Assembly (NCBI RefSeq): GCF_000346465.2
Contig: NC_034014.1
Coordinates: 14,711,172 to 14,775,171 of the forward strand
Direction of reading: 5' to 3'
Length of the DNA stretch: 64,000 nucleotides
From: Prunus persica
Lineage: Eukaryota; Streptophyta; Magnoliopsida; Rosales; Rosaceae
Shown here: in pieces, positions 1 through 11,340 of the stretch
Layout: each line of letters starts with the position of its first letter
Numbering within the stretch: the stretch's first letter is position 1
Made by a program: the position numbers and the translations under genes
The notes under the pieces: generated by a model
The model's input: only the letters and a program-made list of their open reading frames with translations
Told to the model about the DNA's origin: nothing
Database searches by the model: none

Positions 1-639
1 TCGTCATACGGCGGTTACATTTAACTACGTCGTTTTTAACTAAAACGACGCAATATTTTTCATTCGACGTGGAATCATTTCATTTAACGTCGTTAGGTTT
101 AATATAACCGACGTGGATTTTAATTTTTAAATTATGAATAGAATTTTTTTTCCCGTGACCTTTCAGTTTATTTTTCAATTACAGTGCGTTATAAATAGAG
201 TTTTTTTTCCGGAGGAAATTTAAAACGAAGGAAATTAATATTCTGCAATATGTAAAGTTTCTTTTTTGGATGACAGATTTAAATAAAATAAGAATATAAA
301 AACAACAAATGTGTAAGTCAAGTAGACGAAAAGTTGCTTACATATAAAACCATTTCAAAAAAATAATATGGCGGTTACATATAACTACGACGTATAAATT
401 ACAAAATACGACGGTACATTTAACTTCGGACGTGGTAAATAAATACGACAGTAGTTTGTAGGTACCGTCGTAGTAAACTCAAAAATTAAAGTACATAAGT
501 AATAACTCGCGTCATGGTATATTATTTAACACGTCGTTTTTATTAATTTACCGACGTGGATTTCTGTAATATACGTCGATCATACCGACGTTGATTTTAC
601 AATTTAAACGGCGGTTTGTTTGTAAGGACCGCCGTTGGT

Positions 640-1205
640 TTTAAAAATTTATTCTATAAATTTGTCGCTTTCATTCATTTTCGGTTTACATTTAAGGTTC
701 CAAGTTCTTCCTCTCTCAGTCTCTCATGTCTCAAAGATAATAATTTGGATGTTTTCTCAAAGAGAAATTGAGCTTACTCGCATCAAATATATGTCCACAA
801 GAAGAAGCTTGTCAACTAGCCTTCTCACTTCCTTGATCAAGCCTGATAGGACACTTAGTGCTTCTGAATACTCCTTGCTTTCCATCAAAAGAGATGCAAG
901 CCTGGCCTCCACTCGCTGTCGAAGGAAAGTTCGCTTCTCAGGGAAATCTGAAGATCAGATGTGCCTGATCCTCTGCTTGATTTTCTTGCCTAAGAAGATC
1001 CGTCGGATTTATTGTGATAGCCTCTTCCTTTATCCGTAGAGCTTCAGAAGAAGAAGATGGGTTTCAAGAATGCGATAAAGAATAGAAATGGCTTCAGATG
1101 GCCTCTAAAGCATGAGCAATTGAATCAGTAGTTTCTGGGAGATATGATGAAGACATTGTCAATGCTTTGAACTACACAAGTCCTGCAGAAAGATATGTTA
1201 AAGAA
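640..1205 (+). pseudogene. Host-gene-like coding fragment captured inside CACTA copy A
   Basis: About 560 bases in the middle of copy A lack the ACGACGG motifs and have codon-like composition. Open stretches in two frames read like a normal soluble protein, for example SVVSGRYDEDIVNALNYTS and SEEEDGFQECDKE. At least two in-frame stops and one frame change interrupt them. The motif-rich transposon sequence resumes on both sides, which fits capture of a cellular gene fragment (Pack-CACTA style). I do not recognise the parent gene. The fragment could also be a relic of the element's own gene, though it does not look like a CACTA transposase. Confidence 0.5.
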
Positions 1206-1832
1206 ACTGAAACAACGGCGGTTTTCTGTTCTACCGTCGTCTTTTCTCGTCGTCTATATTAAGTTACGATGGCGGTAGATTTATAATTACCGACGTAGAT
1301 TATTTTGTTAAACGTCGTTAAGTGTACTACAACCGACGTGGATTTTAATTTTAAATTATAAATGGAGTTTTTTTTCCCGTATTCTTTCAGTTTTAGTTTT
1401 CAATTCCAAAGCGTGATAAATAGATTTTTCTTTCCCGAGGAAATTTAAAATGAGGGAAATTAATGTTCTAGAATTTGTAAACTAACACGACGCAATATTT
1501 GCAAATCTGTGTCATCTGTTAAGATTATGATGTGGAACAGAGTTCCATCTGGTAAGATTTCGTAACCCTTGGGATCTCAGACAAAACTGATTATGTCGGC
1601 GGTGTTCTATATAAACCGTCGTGGTTATTTCAATTCTTGTCATTAAGTAGATCTACCGACGTAGGATAAGAAAATCAAAGAAAAAAATTGTTAACAAAAA
1701 TTCTTATTAAGACGACCGTTAAAATTAAAGGTACGACGTATAAATGGATAAATACGACGATAAATTTTTATTGTACGATTTAAAGATAACGTAGTAGACT
1801 ATACGAGATGACGTCGATATATTTATATTTTC

Positions 1833-2250
1833 NNNNNNNNNNNNNNNNNNNNNNNNNNNNNNNNNNNNNNNNNNNNNNNNNNNNNNNNNNNNNNNNNNNN
1901 NNNNNNNNNNNNNNNNNNNNNNNNNNNNNNNNNNNNNNNNNNNNNNNNNNNNNNNNNNNNNNNNNNNNNNNNNNNNNNNNNNNNNNNNNNNNNNNNNNNN
2001 NNNNNNNNNNNNNNNNNNNNNNNNNNNNNNNNNNNNNNNNNNNNNNNNNNNNNNNNNNNNNNNNNNNNNNNNNNNNNNNNNNNNNNNNNNNNNNNNNNNN
2101 NNNNNNNNNNNNNNNNNNNNNNNNNNNNNNNNNNNNNNNNNNNNNNNNNNNNNNNNNNNNNNNNNNNNNNNNNNNNNNNNNNNNNNNNNNNNNNNNNNNN
2201 NNNNNNNNNNNNNNNNNNNNNNNNNNNNNNNNNNNNNNNNNNNNNNNNNN
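1833..2250. other. Assembly gap (418 N)
   Basis: A run of 418 N lies inside CACTA copy A. The odd length suggests an estimated gap size. Any open reading frame crossing it is meaningless. Confidence 0.99.
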
Positions 2251-2540
2251 CGAAAACCTCGTCGTGTTATTTTTATGAGTAAAACGGCAGTTTTTATTGA
2301 ATCGTCGTCTTTACTTCTACGTCGGTCGATTCATAACTTCTGCCGTTCTTTGTTGGCATTGATTTTACACTGAGGAAATCTGTTTCAAATAGACGTCGGT
2401 TGTTTAATTATGTACGTCGTTGTTTTTGAACAGCCATTTGAAACTCCATTTTTTAGTTGTCTAAGGTTGTATTACACGACGGTGTTTTTATAACCGTCGT
2501 CTTTTTATAAACCACGACGGTTTTCACTTAGACCGTCGTT

Positions 2541-2576
2541 GTTTTCTGGTCGTCTTTTTCACTTTTTGTAGTAGTG
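2541..2576. repeat. CACTA terminal repeat, right end of copy A
   Basis: The last 36 bases match the right end of copy B (4811-4846) with one mismatch. The outermost part is ACTTTTTGTAGTAGTG. The adjacent TTC (2577-2579) would be one half of a 3-bp target duplication; the other half is outside the window. Confidence 0.85.
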
Positions 2577-3038
2577 TTCAGACGTCGAAAAAAACACAAA
2601 ACCGTCGTGCTAATCAATAGAAAAGTGGATGTGCAAATACGTCGTGGTAAGATAATTAAAATGACGCGAATTATATAAAACCATCATCTTATTATAGGTT
2701 TATACATTAAAAAAACAGCCCAGATTTCTCTCTCCCACGTTCGTTTCAAATCAGACGACGGTTTTATCTTTAAAACGTCATATTTATTAACACACCACGT
2801 CGGTTATTAAGAACAGCCGTGCTATTGAAATAGCACGAATTTAGTTACCGTTGTGGTGTGTTAATAATAATGTCAAATAGAAGAAAAAACCGCCGTCCTC
2901 ACATGACCTGAGAGCGTGACTAGTGAAAGATTTCATCCTTTTCAAACCTAAGTCTTGTTTCAAACATTAATAGGACTTGTTCTTTTAAAAAAAAACTTCC
3001 AATGATATTGAAAAAAAAAAGGTTAGTGAGAAAATACC

Positions 3039-3235
3039 TTTGGCTTGCAAAGAAAGTTTTCTTCGGAATTAAACTTTCGAGTTTTGGAGATGAAGATGAA
3101 GAAGATGAAGAGAATCAGACACACAGCTTTGGGAAAATGAGAGGGAAACTGAGAGAAAACTGAAAATTTTAGAGAGAACGTAAAAGTTTAGGTCAGGTGA
3201 CAAAAAAGTTTATATATTGTCCCAAAGATCAATAC
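3039..3235 (-). promoter_or_regulatory. Promoter and 5' UTR exon-like segment inside CACTA copy B
   Basis: On the minus strand there is a TATA-like stretch (3209-3216). It is followed by about 150 bases of pyrimidine-rich, leader-like sequence without an ATG. The stretch ends in GCCAAAG followed by GTATTT, a good splice donor, at about 3038. This looks like a first non-coding exon, either of the element's former transposase gene or of a captured gene. No matching second exon is seen downstream on this strand. Confidence 0.35.
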
Positions 3236-4810
3236 AACGACCATTCTGAAAAAAAGGCCTTAGTGTGTCTTTACCACGTCATTAAAATAACATAAACCGA
3301 CATGGTTACTAATAAAGCCATTTGACTTTTTGTATTCCGAAAACGACGTGGTTAGTTCGGCACTATACGTCAAACGTTACTTTTGAAGAAGTGATATTAC
3401 AAGTTACCACATCGTCGTTTTATGAATAATTGATGTTGTTTGTATTAACATCGATGCTTTTAGTTTATTGACGACGTGGTTAGTAATTGTATACGACTGC
3501 AGTGTTGTTACGAACCAACATAGATTACTTTTGTTGGACGTCGGTAAGTGTAATATAACTGATGTGGATGTTGAAGATTATTTTTATAAATAGGGTTTTT
3601 TCACGCGTTCTTTCATTTTCGGTTTTCAATTAGGGTTCCAACTTCTTCTTGCCCTTGGCTCTGTCTCACCTCTTTGGAGGCAATAGTTTAGATGTTGATG
3701 TGTGTGCACTTTTGTGTATTTGAAAGACAAAAAAACGCACACATCATCAACTTCTAAAAAATTGTCTTTCTGAAAGCAAATGTTTTGGATGTTGATGTAT
3801 TTGTGCCGTCGTCAAATTTTAGAGGCAATTTTTTTAGATTTTGATGCGTTTGTGCTTTTGTGTATCTGAGAGACACAAAAATACAAACGTCATCAACGTC
3901 TAAAATATTGTCTTTCTCAAAGCTTGCTGTCTTCAGTTTTGGATTTAGAGGCAAATAGTTTGGATTTTGATGTGTATGTGCCTTTGTGTATCTCAACGAC
4001 ACATACATCATCAACGTCTAAAATATTGTCTTTCTCACATTGGTGGTTCGATTATGATGAGGAACATAGATCCCTCTAGTAAGATTTCAGATCTCTTGGG
4101 ATCTCATTTTAATTTGCTTGTGACGACGGTTTTCTATATAAACCGTCGTGGTTTTTCCCAATTCTCATCATTATGTTGATCTACCGTCGTAGGCTACAAA
4201 AATCCAAGGAATAAATCTTAAAAAGCAATAAAAATTAAGACGAAGGTTTACAAATAAGGCTAGACGTATACAGTGAATAAATACGATGATACTTTTAACT
4301 TCACGACATGGTAAAGTGTTATTATATGTCGTTAATTGAACAAACCGACGTGGTTACTACAAACTTATGCGGAGAGTAGTGTTATAGATACCGTCGTAGT
4401 ACACTACCAAATAATAAGTCGATAAATTTATCTTTACTGTTGTTGTACATGGATTTAATACAACGGTATTTTGTTATATACCGACGTGGATTCTTTTGAA
4501 ATAATATGACGCCGACTACGAAAATATGGTCGTGTCTATTAAGGAGTAAAAATGGCGGCTGTTGTTGTGCACCGTCGTCTTTACTTTATACGTCGGTGGT
4601 TTCATGGCTTCTGCCGTTGTTTTTGGGCTCAGAGTTTAACTCTGAAGAAAACCTTTTCAATAAGACAACGCTTTTTTAATTTGATGCGTTGTTTTTTAAA
4701 AACACCCATTGGAATCTCATTTTTTTAGTTGTTTAAGTTACTTATACACGGCGGTTTTATATCACCGTCGTCTTTTCAAACACAACGACTGTTTTTTTAT
4801 CTACCGTGTT

Positions 4811-4846
4811 GTTTTCTGGTCATCTTTTTCACTTTTTGTAGTAGTG
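4811..4846. repeat. CACTA terminal repeat, right end of copy B
   Basis: This is the same 36-base end as copy A with one mismatch, finishing in GTAGTAGTG at 4846. ACA (4847-4849) is the candidate 3-bp target duplication. Confidence 0.85.
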
Positions 4847-4849
4847 ACA

Positions 4850-5404
4850 ATTTCTAAGAAAACCCTAATATCTTCCCAAACTACCCTTAAATACACCCTG
4901 CTGAAAAAGTAAAAAATAAAAGAGTTTTTCTGTTTAAACCCCACACTTTTCTTTGTTCACTCCAATACTTAAATTATTAAACAATATTTATAATATACAT
5001 GAGATTTTGTCGTTTTCACAAGGCTATTTTTATCATATGATTAGATCATATGAGAAATTATAGTTTGTTTGGTTTCGTTTTCTTATGACAGTGAACCAAT
5101 GACCACAACATCTTATTTTATTTTTTACCCAACAGAAAAAGGTCAATTATCAGACATTGTTAAACCAACTCTAGTATCAAATACTCAACATACAATCTCA
5201 AATTATCTTCTTTGTATAACGTGGCTTATTTTAACTGCTTATTAGAATGGTTAACTAATTAGACAAAGAGGTGTGTGGTAGGGTTCGAACCTCAGACCAC
5301 TGACATGCAAGTTTACGAGACTAGACTCCATTAGCAAAGGATACTTCATATTTAAAACTTTATAAAAGTTTACAAACCCAATAGGTCGGATGAAAATAAA
5401 ACTA
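4850..5404. other. AT-rich spacer with a tRNA-like B-box remnant
   Basis: No gene is visible. At 5281-5300 the sequence GGGTTCGAACCTCAGACC carries a pol III B-box-like core (GGTTCGAAC), and the flanking text resembles a degraded SINE on either strand. Stretches at 4925-4980 are weakly similar, in inverted orientation, to 11640-11710, which suggests another old repeat. Confidence 0.3.
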
Positions 5405-6296
5405 CTATGACAAAACATTTAATAGTAAGGGATCAATATACATCAAGATGTCCATCAAATGAACCAATACACTCTTTCCAATTGTCAATGCGATCTCGAT
5501 ATGTACTATACCAATCAAATGCTTTGAGGTTGGAAATATCAAGCCAACGATTGATAACAGGTGGCATAGGATGGTGTGATTGCAAGTGTAGCAGTCAAAA
5601 TGAAATAAAGTTGTCAAATATATAGTTGAAACAACAAACAAATTTCATGAGGCAAAACTGCCAGCTATAAATATAAAAAATTTACAATAATACCTGTAGA
5701 AAGTGTTTATCAATCAATCCGATGAACATTTCCCGACGTTGATATTCAGGCAAAGGATGACTTTCCATTGGTAGAAACATAAGAGATATGGTGTTTGAAA
5801 AATGCATCAAGACCACATTGTAACAATTTGCAATAAGGTAACCCATTTATGGTATGAGCATTCACATATCTTCTAAAGGGTAATCATCAAAATAATCCAA
5901 GCGTTACTCAACCTCAAGCTTACTTTCAACATTTTGAAAGATTAATTCATAAAAAAATTCATCAATTTTCAACTCATTCAGTAACTCCCTCCTTACCTTA
6001 CGCTAAGAAATCTCGCTATAACCTAGCAACCCAGCAATGTCTCTAAAGCCACAATTGCATCAGAGTTTACATCTTTGACTCCCATAATAATTGTCCTTGA
6101 AGATATTCAGCAGAATGATGGTTAGGAACTCCACTTACAACCTCAACTTTTCACTCATCTCCAGGACCAATATTTAACCCATTCAGCTGAAACGGGCAAC
6201 CACACTTCTTTGTACTAGTGCTTTTAGGATTTTTTTTTTTCGATGATCAATACTTACATCTCTGCATTAGAATTTATTGGTTGTTCGTCATCTAAA
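5405..6296 (-). pseudogene. Mutator-like (MULE) transposase relic: FAR1/WRKY-like zinc finger and OTU-like parts
   Basis: Read on the minus strand, this is a decayed coding region in several frames with stops. From high to low coordinate it gives a zinc-finger stretch (KKCGCPFQLNG, about 6160-6230) followed by VPNHHSAEYLQGQLLWES. Next comes an OTU-protease-like section with CGFRDIAGLLGYSEIS and VRRELLNELKIDEFFYELI (about 5930-6070). After MGYLIANCYNVVL come PLPEYQRREMFIGLIDKHF (about 5700-5770) and PPVINRWLDISNLKAFDW near 5500. This order matches plant MULE proteins that carry an OTU-like module next to a FAR1-type DNA-binding region. The N-terminal part lies at 9310-9480, beyond a solo LTR. 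The gene is not functional. Confidence 0.7.
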
Positions 6297-6565
6297 TGTA
6301 ACACCCCGACTCCAAATTTAATTCAGATTTTAAATTATTTAAGTGAATTTATGAATTTACCCTTAGGATAGGGGTAAATTGATCATTTTCTTGCTCAGAA
6401 AGTGTTTGGGGTAGTAACTGGTATTTTTGGGTAGGTGGTACTGAGACAAATTCGTAGACACGCGGTAGGATTGAATCGGAGTTGTAACGAAAAAGTTACG
6501 GGCAAAACATCGACAGTGGCAAAATCGTAAATATTTCAAAATCTGAGTTTAAAATATCTGACTTT

Positions 6566-6633
<68 letters not shown>

Positions 6634-9309
6634 GCGGCTGAACCCCCTCCCTCGTTTTGATTTTTCACCGGAATTTCAGACGGCGAGAACTTCGCCGTTC
6701 GACCTCCATTTCAGGCGCTGTTTCTTGCAAAAGCTTCCTCTCTTCCTCCTCTACCCAACCCACCCCTTTTCTCCGATCGAAAACCCGACGAACGGCGGTG
6801 GCAATAACGGGAAAAACAGCTGAAACTGCCGACGTCACCGGCGACGTTTCCGACCGTCGCGAGCTGCGCCGTCACTTGGAACAGGTAGCTCTCCTCCCCT
6901 TCTAGCTATTTCCTAGATTGTGCGATGACAATGTCGACGGTGGTCACCGGATCGAAGCCGTGAAGTTCCGGGTTAAACCGTGAGTTTTCGACGCCGATTC
7001 TGGCCACTTGCCGTCCGAATTGGACTTGGGTGTAGTTGAATAAAGTGTTCCACTCGTCGAGTAGAACCTGTAGCCGGAAGGGTGGCTTGTAGTTTGGAGA
7101 TTTTCCGGTGAAGCTTTATCTCTTTGGACACCCGCGCGCTGCCCGCGAGTGTGGCGGCGCGTGGGCACTGTAGCAGAGGGGCATTATTGTCCCAATGCGA
7201 TCTCCTGGTTGTCACGAGCACGTAGGATTTCGCGGATCTCAATTCGGACATCGTTTGACTATCGAACGGATTTTCGCATATTGTGCGTTATCCGGGTTCG
7301 ATAGGTTCCGACCGTTAGATCTTTCCCGAATTAAAATATGCTGTTCTAGATATTCCTAAGATCGTATAGGAATTCACGGATCGTGAATCGGAACCCCGGA
7401 TGTTCCAATTCAATAACTTAAAGTTTGCGTTTTATAATAACCGTCCAATGGTGCGATCGTAAGCGATCTAACCGTCCGTTTCGAACTAAACTTGCGAGAC
7501 GGGTATCTTAGACCTTGTGAAACCTTTAGGAACTTTCGGATTGTAAAACGGAGGTCGTGGGTCCCGTGGGCCCGATTGACCCAAATTGGGAAGTTTGACC
7601 GCTGGTTGACCGAGTGTCTTCCGAAGTTGTTCCATCGTCCGAATCGGGTAGTTGGACCTTAGAACGTCTCATTCCTAGTACACTTACTAGAAACCTGAGA
7701 AATTAGGATATTTAATTTAAAGTACTCGTTCGAAACGTTTCGTATTAATCTCGTATACGTATTCTGAATTAGGTACTCCGACTATGCATACACAGCAGGC
7801 AGGACCCTCTCAGGGTCAAGCAGCGTGGGACTACTTGTGAGTGGACTTTGTTTTCAAATCTTGTGCATGGTTTTATTGATGAAAGATTTATGCATAATGT
7901 TTTAATGATTTAACGAATATATTATATTCATGAGTTGAATTTGATGTTTGTATAGTACTTTGGCATAGTTGGGTATTGAAAGTATATTTTATATATGGAT
8001 TTTGGGAAATATTACGCATGATGTTTTAAATGGTATTTTGGATATATTATTTATGAAATTGATGAAAGTGATATTTTTATGAGGCATTGAAAATATATTT
8101 TGGGTTTTGACGTATTTGAGTATCTTGAGTATGAATATATGGATTTTGGCCATGTGTGAGGTACTTGGGTTGTTGAGATGATATTGTGGAAAGTGGTGAG
8201 TATAGAATGTCAGTTTGGTGTGCTGTAAGCACTACCCTATGTACCTCCCCGGATGTGGAACTTGGATACAGAGACTTGAGATACTTGGAATTGTCGGGAC
8301 CCGGGGCATCCTTGACGGGATGTTGCTGTAGACCCTTAATTGGGTAGTCTGTGCGCGTAGGACTGATCACAGACGTACGAGTTTTGAGGTTATCGACGGT
8401 ACGTTCTGGCTGAGAATTGGTCCCCCAGTTGGACGGCTCGTTCCCTAGTCACATGGTGGATTGAGGACTCATCACGATGACTCTACCAGGGTGACTAGTC
8501 AAACAATCCCCCGGTTGGATTGTTTCCCCGGTACAACTAGGTGATGGTTATATTTATATTATATATATATATATCTCTTATATTATATATTTATATCTAT
8601 TCATTCATTCTTGTTTCTCGGTGTGGATACTTCCTTGCCGGTCGTGCCAATGGGTACGCTTTCGAGAGTTTGGTTGTGGGATTTATAAGTTTTTGGATGG
8701 TGGGTTTGTAAAGTATTCTTTATGGATTTCGGACTTGGCATCTGGTATTGATTTGTCTTGATATATATATATATATATATATATATACTTGAGTATGACG
8801 GTTTTGAGATGCATGGGATTTCTTGCATGGTTTTCTAAACGGTGGGGATATATTACGTTGGTTTACACTGAACTAAATTTATTTTTGTCCGCTCATAATT
8901 TTCTGTTTTGCGCCCCCCAGCCAGTAGTTGACTGAGCTCCGCAGCAGAGCCGGATCGTGCGCTTCCGATCCTTGAGTCATCGTAGGACTCTTTCTTCATG
9001 TTATTTCCTTTGTACTCTGTTTTGTGGTAATTGAAGTCCTTAGGCATGCTCTATTATCGCCCCTGTTAGGGTTGAATTGTGAGGCCGGAGGCCATTTTAT
9101 TGTAAACTGTTTATTCGCTTCAAAGCATACTGCTGGTTGGAATTATTCTGTATTTTTATGCAGGTTAAATTTAGTTGGTTTGTTCAATTCACAGGGGAGA
9201 CTCTGCCAAAATTTTGGTAGAGAGTAATTGGGCCCGGCATCGGGGTGATGCCGGAACAAAGAAGGGATTCACCTCGGTCTCCGGGGGAATTCCGGGGAGG
9301 GTCCTGTCA
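6297..9309 (+). mobile_element. Solo-LTR-like element, family copy 1 (3013 bp, TSD CTAAA)
   Basis: The segment starts TGTAACACCCCGACTCC and ends GGGAGGGTCCTGTCA, so it has TG...CA termini. It is flanked by perfect 5-bp repeats CTAAA (6292-6296 and 9310-9314), the size typical of LTR-retrotransposon insertion. No gag-pol coding is seen, so it is best read as a very long solo LTR. Blocks such as GTCACGAGCACGTAGGATTT (near 7208) recur in copy 2 near 23880 and, inverted, in copy 3. Between 8220 and 8540 it has GC-rich short repeats in the place where the other copies carry a minisatellite. Confidence 0.82.
6571..6631. repeat. (CT)n microsatellite in LTR copy 1
   Basis: About 30 CT units lie roughly 275 bases into the LTR. 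A similar CT/GA tract sits at the equivalent place in copy 3 (39926-39954), and a short pyrimidine tract in copy 2, so the tract is a family trait. Confidence 0.95.
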
Positions 9310-9480
9310 CTAAATCTACTTTAGGCTTCTTAATATAATGCCCACCTTTCTTACAACTTAAAGTAACTCTAGCTCTCCTCGTTATATTTTTCCCAGCTCC
9401 ATCAGACTTTTATTGACAACTACTATGCCACACTTTCATCCTTGCGTATGACTCCAATTAAGCAATGCTTGTCGACTATT
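9310..9480 (-). pseudogene. MULE transposase relic, N-terminal part cut off by the solo LTR
   Basis: On the minus strand this reads RQALLNWSHTQG, a stop, KCGIVVVNK, then (after a frame change) SDGAGKNITRRARVTLSC and KKGGHYIKKPKVDL. This is the start of a FAR1-type DNA-binding region. With one copy of CTAAA removed, the frame runs straight from KPKVDL into DDEQPINSNAEM at 6291 and below, so the two relic halves were one gene before the LTR inserted. It contains a stop and a frame change. Confidence 0.7.
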
Positions 9481-10420
9481 AAATATCTATATAAAAGCAT
9501 ATATGGTAGTTGTAAAAGATTATCAACCACTCATAAGTTACAACATCATAATAATAGTTTATTTACCTCATTAGTTGTGAATTGTTTAGTTGTGTCCAGA
9601 ACACTTTTTGTCCTGGTACCATGGCTTGGAGTAAAAGAATTTTGTTGTGGCTGCCACCAAAAAAAAAGAAAAAAAGTTCCAATTAAGGACACTCTGGCAC
9701 AGGAATAATATTGCACGAGAGAATATACTCTGGCACAGGCAGCTTTGCATTCTCCAACAGACATTCTATATGTCATGACACAACATTCATGAACTGTTAA
9801 GCAAACACTACAAACAATAGAAAAAACCATATATCTAAATTGAATAGTGGGGAAAAAGATGAAGAAGACCCTTATTTTTTGAGAAGAAGATGAAGGTCTC
9901 TGTGGTTGTCGCAAGACAGACAGACTCGCTAACTAATACAGTATATTGTTTACTGTCAATGGAAAGAGACCCTAGACCAAATAAAGATTTCTAGATTAGA
10001 AATTAAATGAGGAGATATTAATTTGCATTGTACACAAGAAGGTGCAACTTAATTACCTCTGCAAGAACAAATTTCACTTACACAAAGGTACAGTAATCAT
10101 CTACTATTTACTTTTGAGCATATAAGAAGTCAAGTAAATATATATTTTTGAATAAAAAATCAAAATAGCCCCCATAAGTCCCATTTTGGCTATAAACCAC
10201 ACTAGAATTCCAAGAGATTTTCTCAAACCCAACTAATGACACATGAACCTTAATGAAATCCCAATGAAAATAGAAAAATAAGATTGAAACTGGGACAAGA
10301 CAAATCAAACTTGTAACCCCACAAGTTCATTTTGAAAATTCACAAGCTTTAAATGAATAGTTGGATGTGCACTCTAAAGTAGACTATCATAATGTTGCCA
10401 GGAAACAAAAGCATAGTACT
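9481..10420. other. Intergenic, no gene seen
   Basis: AT-rich spacer. Reading frames here (for example 9546-9914 on the minus strand) have low-complexity, non-conserved translations and no splice context. It may include remains of the left end of the MULE, but I could not find its terminal repeat. Confidence 0.4.
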
Positions 10421-10428
10421 CATGAGTC

Positions 10429-11332
10429 TAGGCCTCATCATTTGGCCCGCGAGCTTATGGGCCGATGGGGGCCCGCCCGGCCCATCGAACAAAAAGCCTA
10501 GCCTGGCCCGTTATGTTTTTTGAGATGGCCCGGCTCGCCTTGGGCTGGGCTAGGCTTGGCCTTGGGTATCTGAAGCCTGGCTCGGCCCATAGGCCCGGCC
10601 CGATTAAGCCCAAGAAAGCCCAGGCCGGCCCGCCCACAAAAGCCCTGCCCGTTAGGCCCACATACGTATATAATTATGTATAAATAAGATTTTAGGTTTA
10701 GGATTATATCACTTAAATCACATGTATAATTTGTTTCATTTCATTTACTTTTATTTACTCATTCCTAGTTTATAATTGGATGATTAGCACATTAATTTGT
10801 GTCAATTATTAATTCAACAATTATATATATATATATATATATATATAAGATGAACAACATATCACATCACCAAATATAATCATATCACGAAACATAATCG
10901 TACCACCAAATATAATCATGCTTTTCTTGAACACATTACTAAATATTTGCATATTTATTCATACCATCCTTTAATTTTTTTTTTTGATACTTATTATTTT
11001 TTAAAATTATTTCTTAAAACGTATTACGATCTAATTATGTAATAACCTCAAAAATAATACTTGGTTTTATTATTTTTGTGGAAAATCTTAAAAGTTGTAT
11101 GACTTTATTGAGTGTTTTATGAATTTGATTTGATGTGAAAATATTGGAATTAAGTGAGTTTAATCTCATATTTGGACTAAAATGCCCTTATGATTAAGTT
11201 TATGATTTTTTTTATAATGAAGTAGGGCCCGTTTAGGCCAGGCCCGGCCCGATATTTTCTCTCTCCTCTTTAAAGCCCGGCTCGGCCCGGCCTAAGCCCA
11301 TTAAATTTGGCCCGGCCCATTGACTAGCCCTA
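10429..11332. mobile_element. Non-autonomous hAT-type element (904 bp, TSD CATGAGTC)
   Basis: The element is flanked by a perfect 8-bp direct repeat CATGAGTC (10421-10428 and 11333-11340), the hAT target size. The ends are imperfect inverted repeats: TAGGCCTCATCA on the left and TAGGGCTAGTCA on the reversed right. Both are followed by GGCCCGGCCC-rich subterminal blocks (10440-10660 and 11225-11320) that can pair with each other. The interior is AT-rich with a (TA)n tract at about 10822-10847. No transposase is present. Open frames over the GGCCCGGCCC block are compositional artefacts. Confidence 0.85.
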
Positions 11333-11340
11333 CATGAGTC

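Larger units (their letters stand above)
1..2576. mobile_element. CACTA (En/Spm-type) transposon copy A, left end outside window
   Basis: The segment is filled with short subterminal motifs of the ACGACGG/CCGTCGT and CCGACGTGG type in both orientations, as in CACTA elements. It ends at 2571-2576 in GTAGTG; on the other strand this reads CACTACTACAAAAAGTG, a typical CACTA terminal repeat. A module near 80-260 recurs at 1300-1480 and again in copy B near 3540-3660. No transposase is visible, so the copy looks non-autonomous. The 5' end is not in the window, and part of the interior is an assembly gap. Confidence 0.82.
2577..4846. mobile_element. CACTA transposon copy B, right part, probably interrupted by copy A
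   Basis: Motif-rich sequence continues directly after the end of copy A. It runs through a 350-base motif-poor interior (about 2900-3250) and returns to dense CCGTCGT/ACGACGG repeats up to a terminal repeat at 4846. Blocks 3540-3690, 4040-4210 and 4550-4846 align with 540-700, 1500-1680 and 2280-2576 of copy A. No CACTA left end is visible at 2577, so the simplest reading is that copy A inserted into the left subterminal region of copy B. The interior contains a three-fold imperfect repeat around TTTGTGTATCTxAxxGACACA (3700-4020). Confidence 0.75.

Noticed and set aside
1808..2278. 156-codon frame made mostly of X
   Set aside because: It spans the 418-N gap and has no sequence content.
3700..4179. 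Frames with repeated SLRYTKAHTHQN-type peptides
   Set aside because: They come from an imperfect repeat inside CACTA copy B and are not conserved as protein.
5270..5345. Possible tRNA gene at GGGTTCGAACC
   Set aside because: Only a B-box-like core is present; no cloverleaf stems or anticodon arm could be built.
6657..7251. GC-rich frames in both orientations (Arg/Ser/Thr-rich)
   Set aside because: They fall in the GC-rich leader part of LTR copy 1, recur in copy 2 with different frames, and show no domain.
10455..10683. Open frames on both strands over GGCCCGGCCC-rich sequence
   Set aside because: They lie in the subterminal block of the hAT element; the Gly/Pro/Ala-rich translations reflect base composition.
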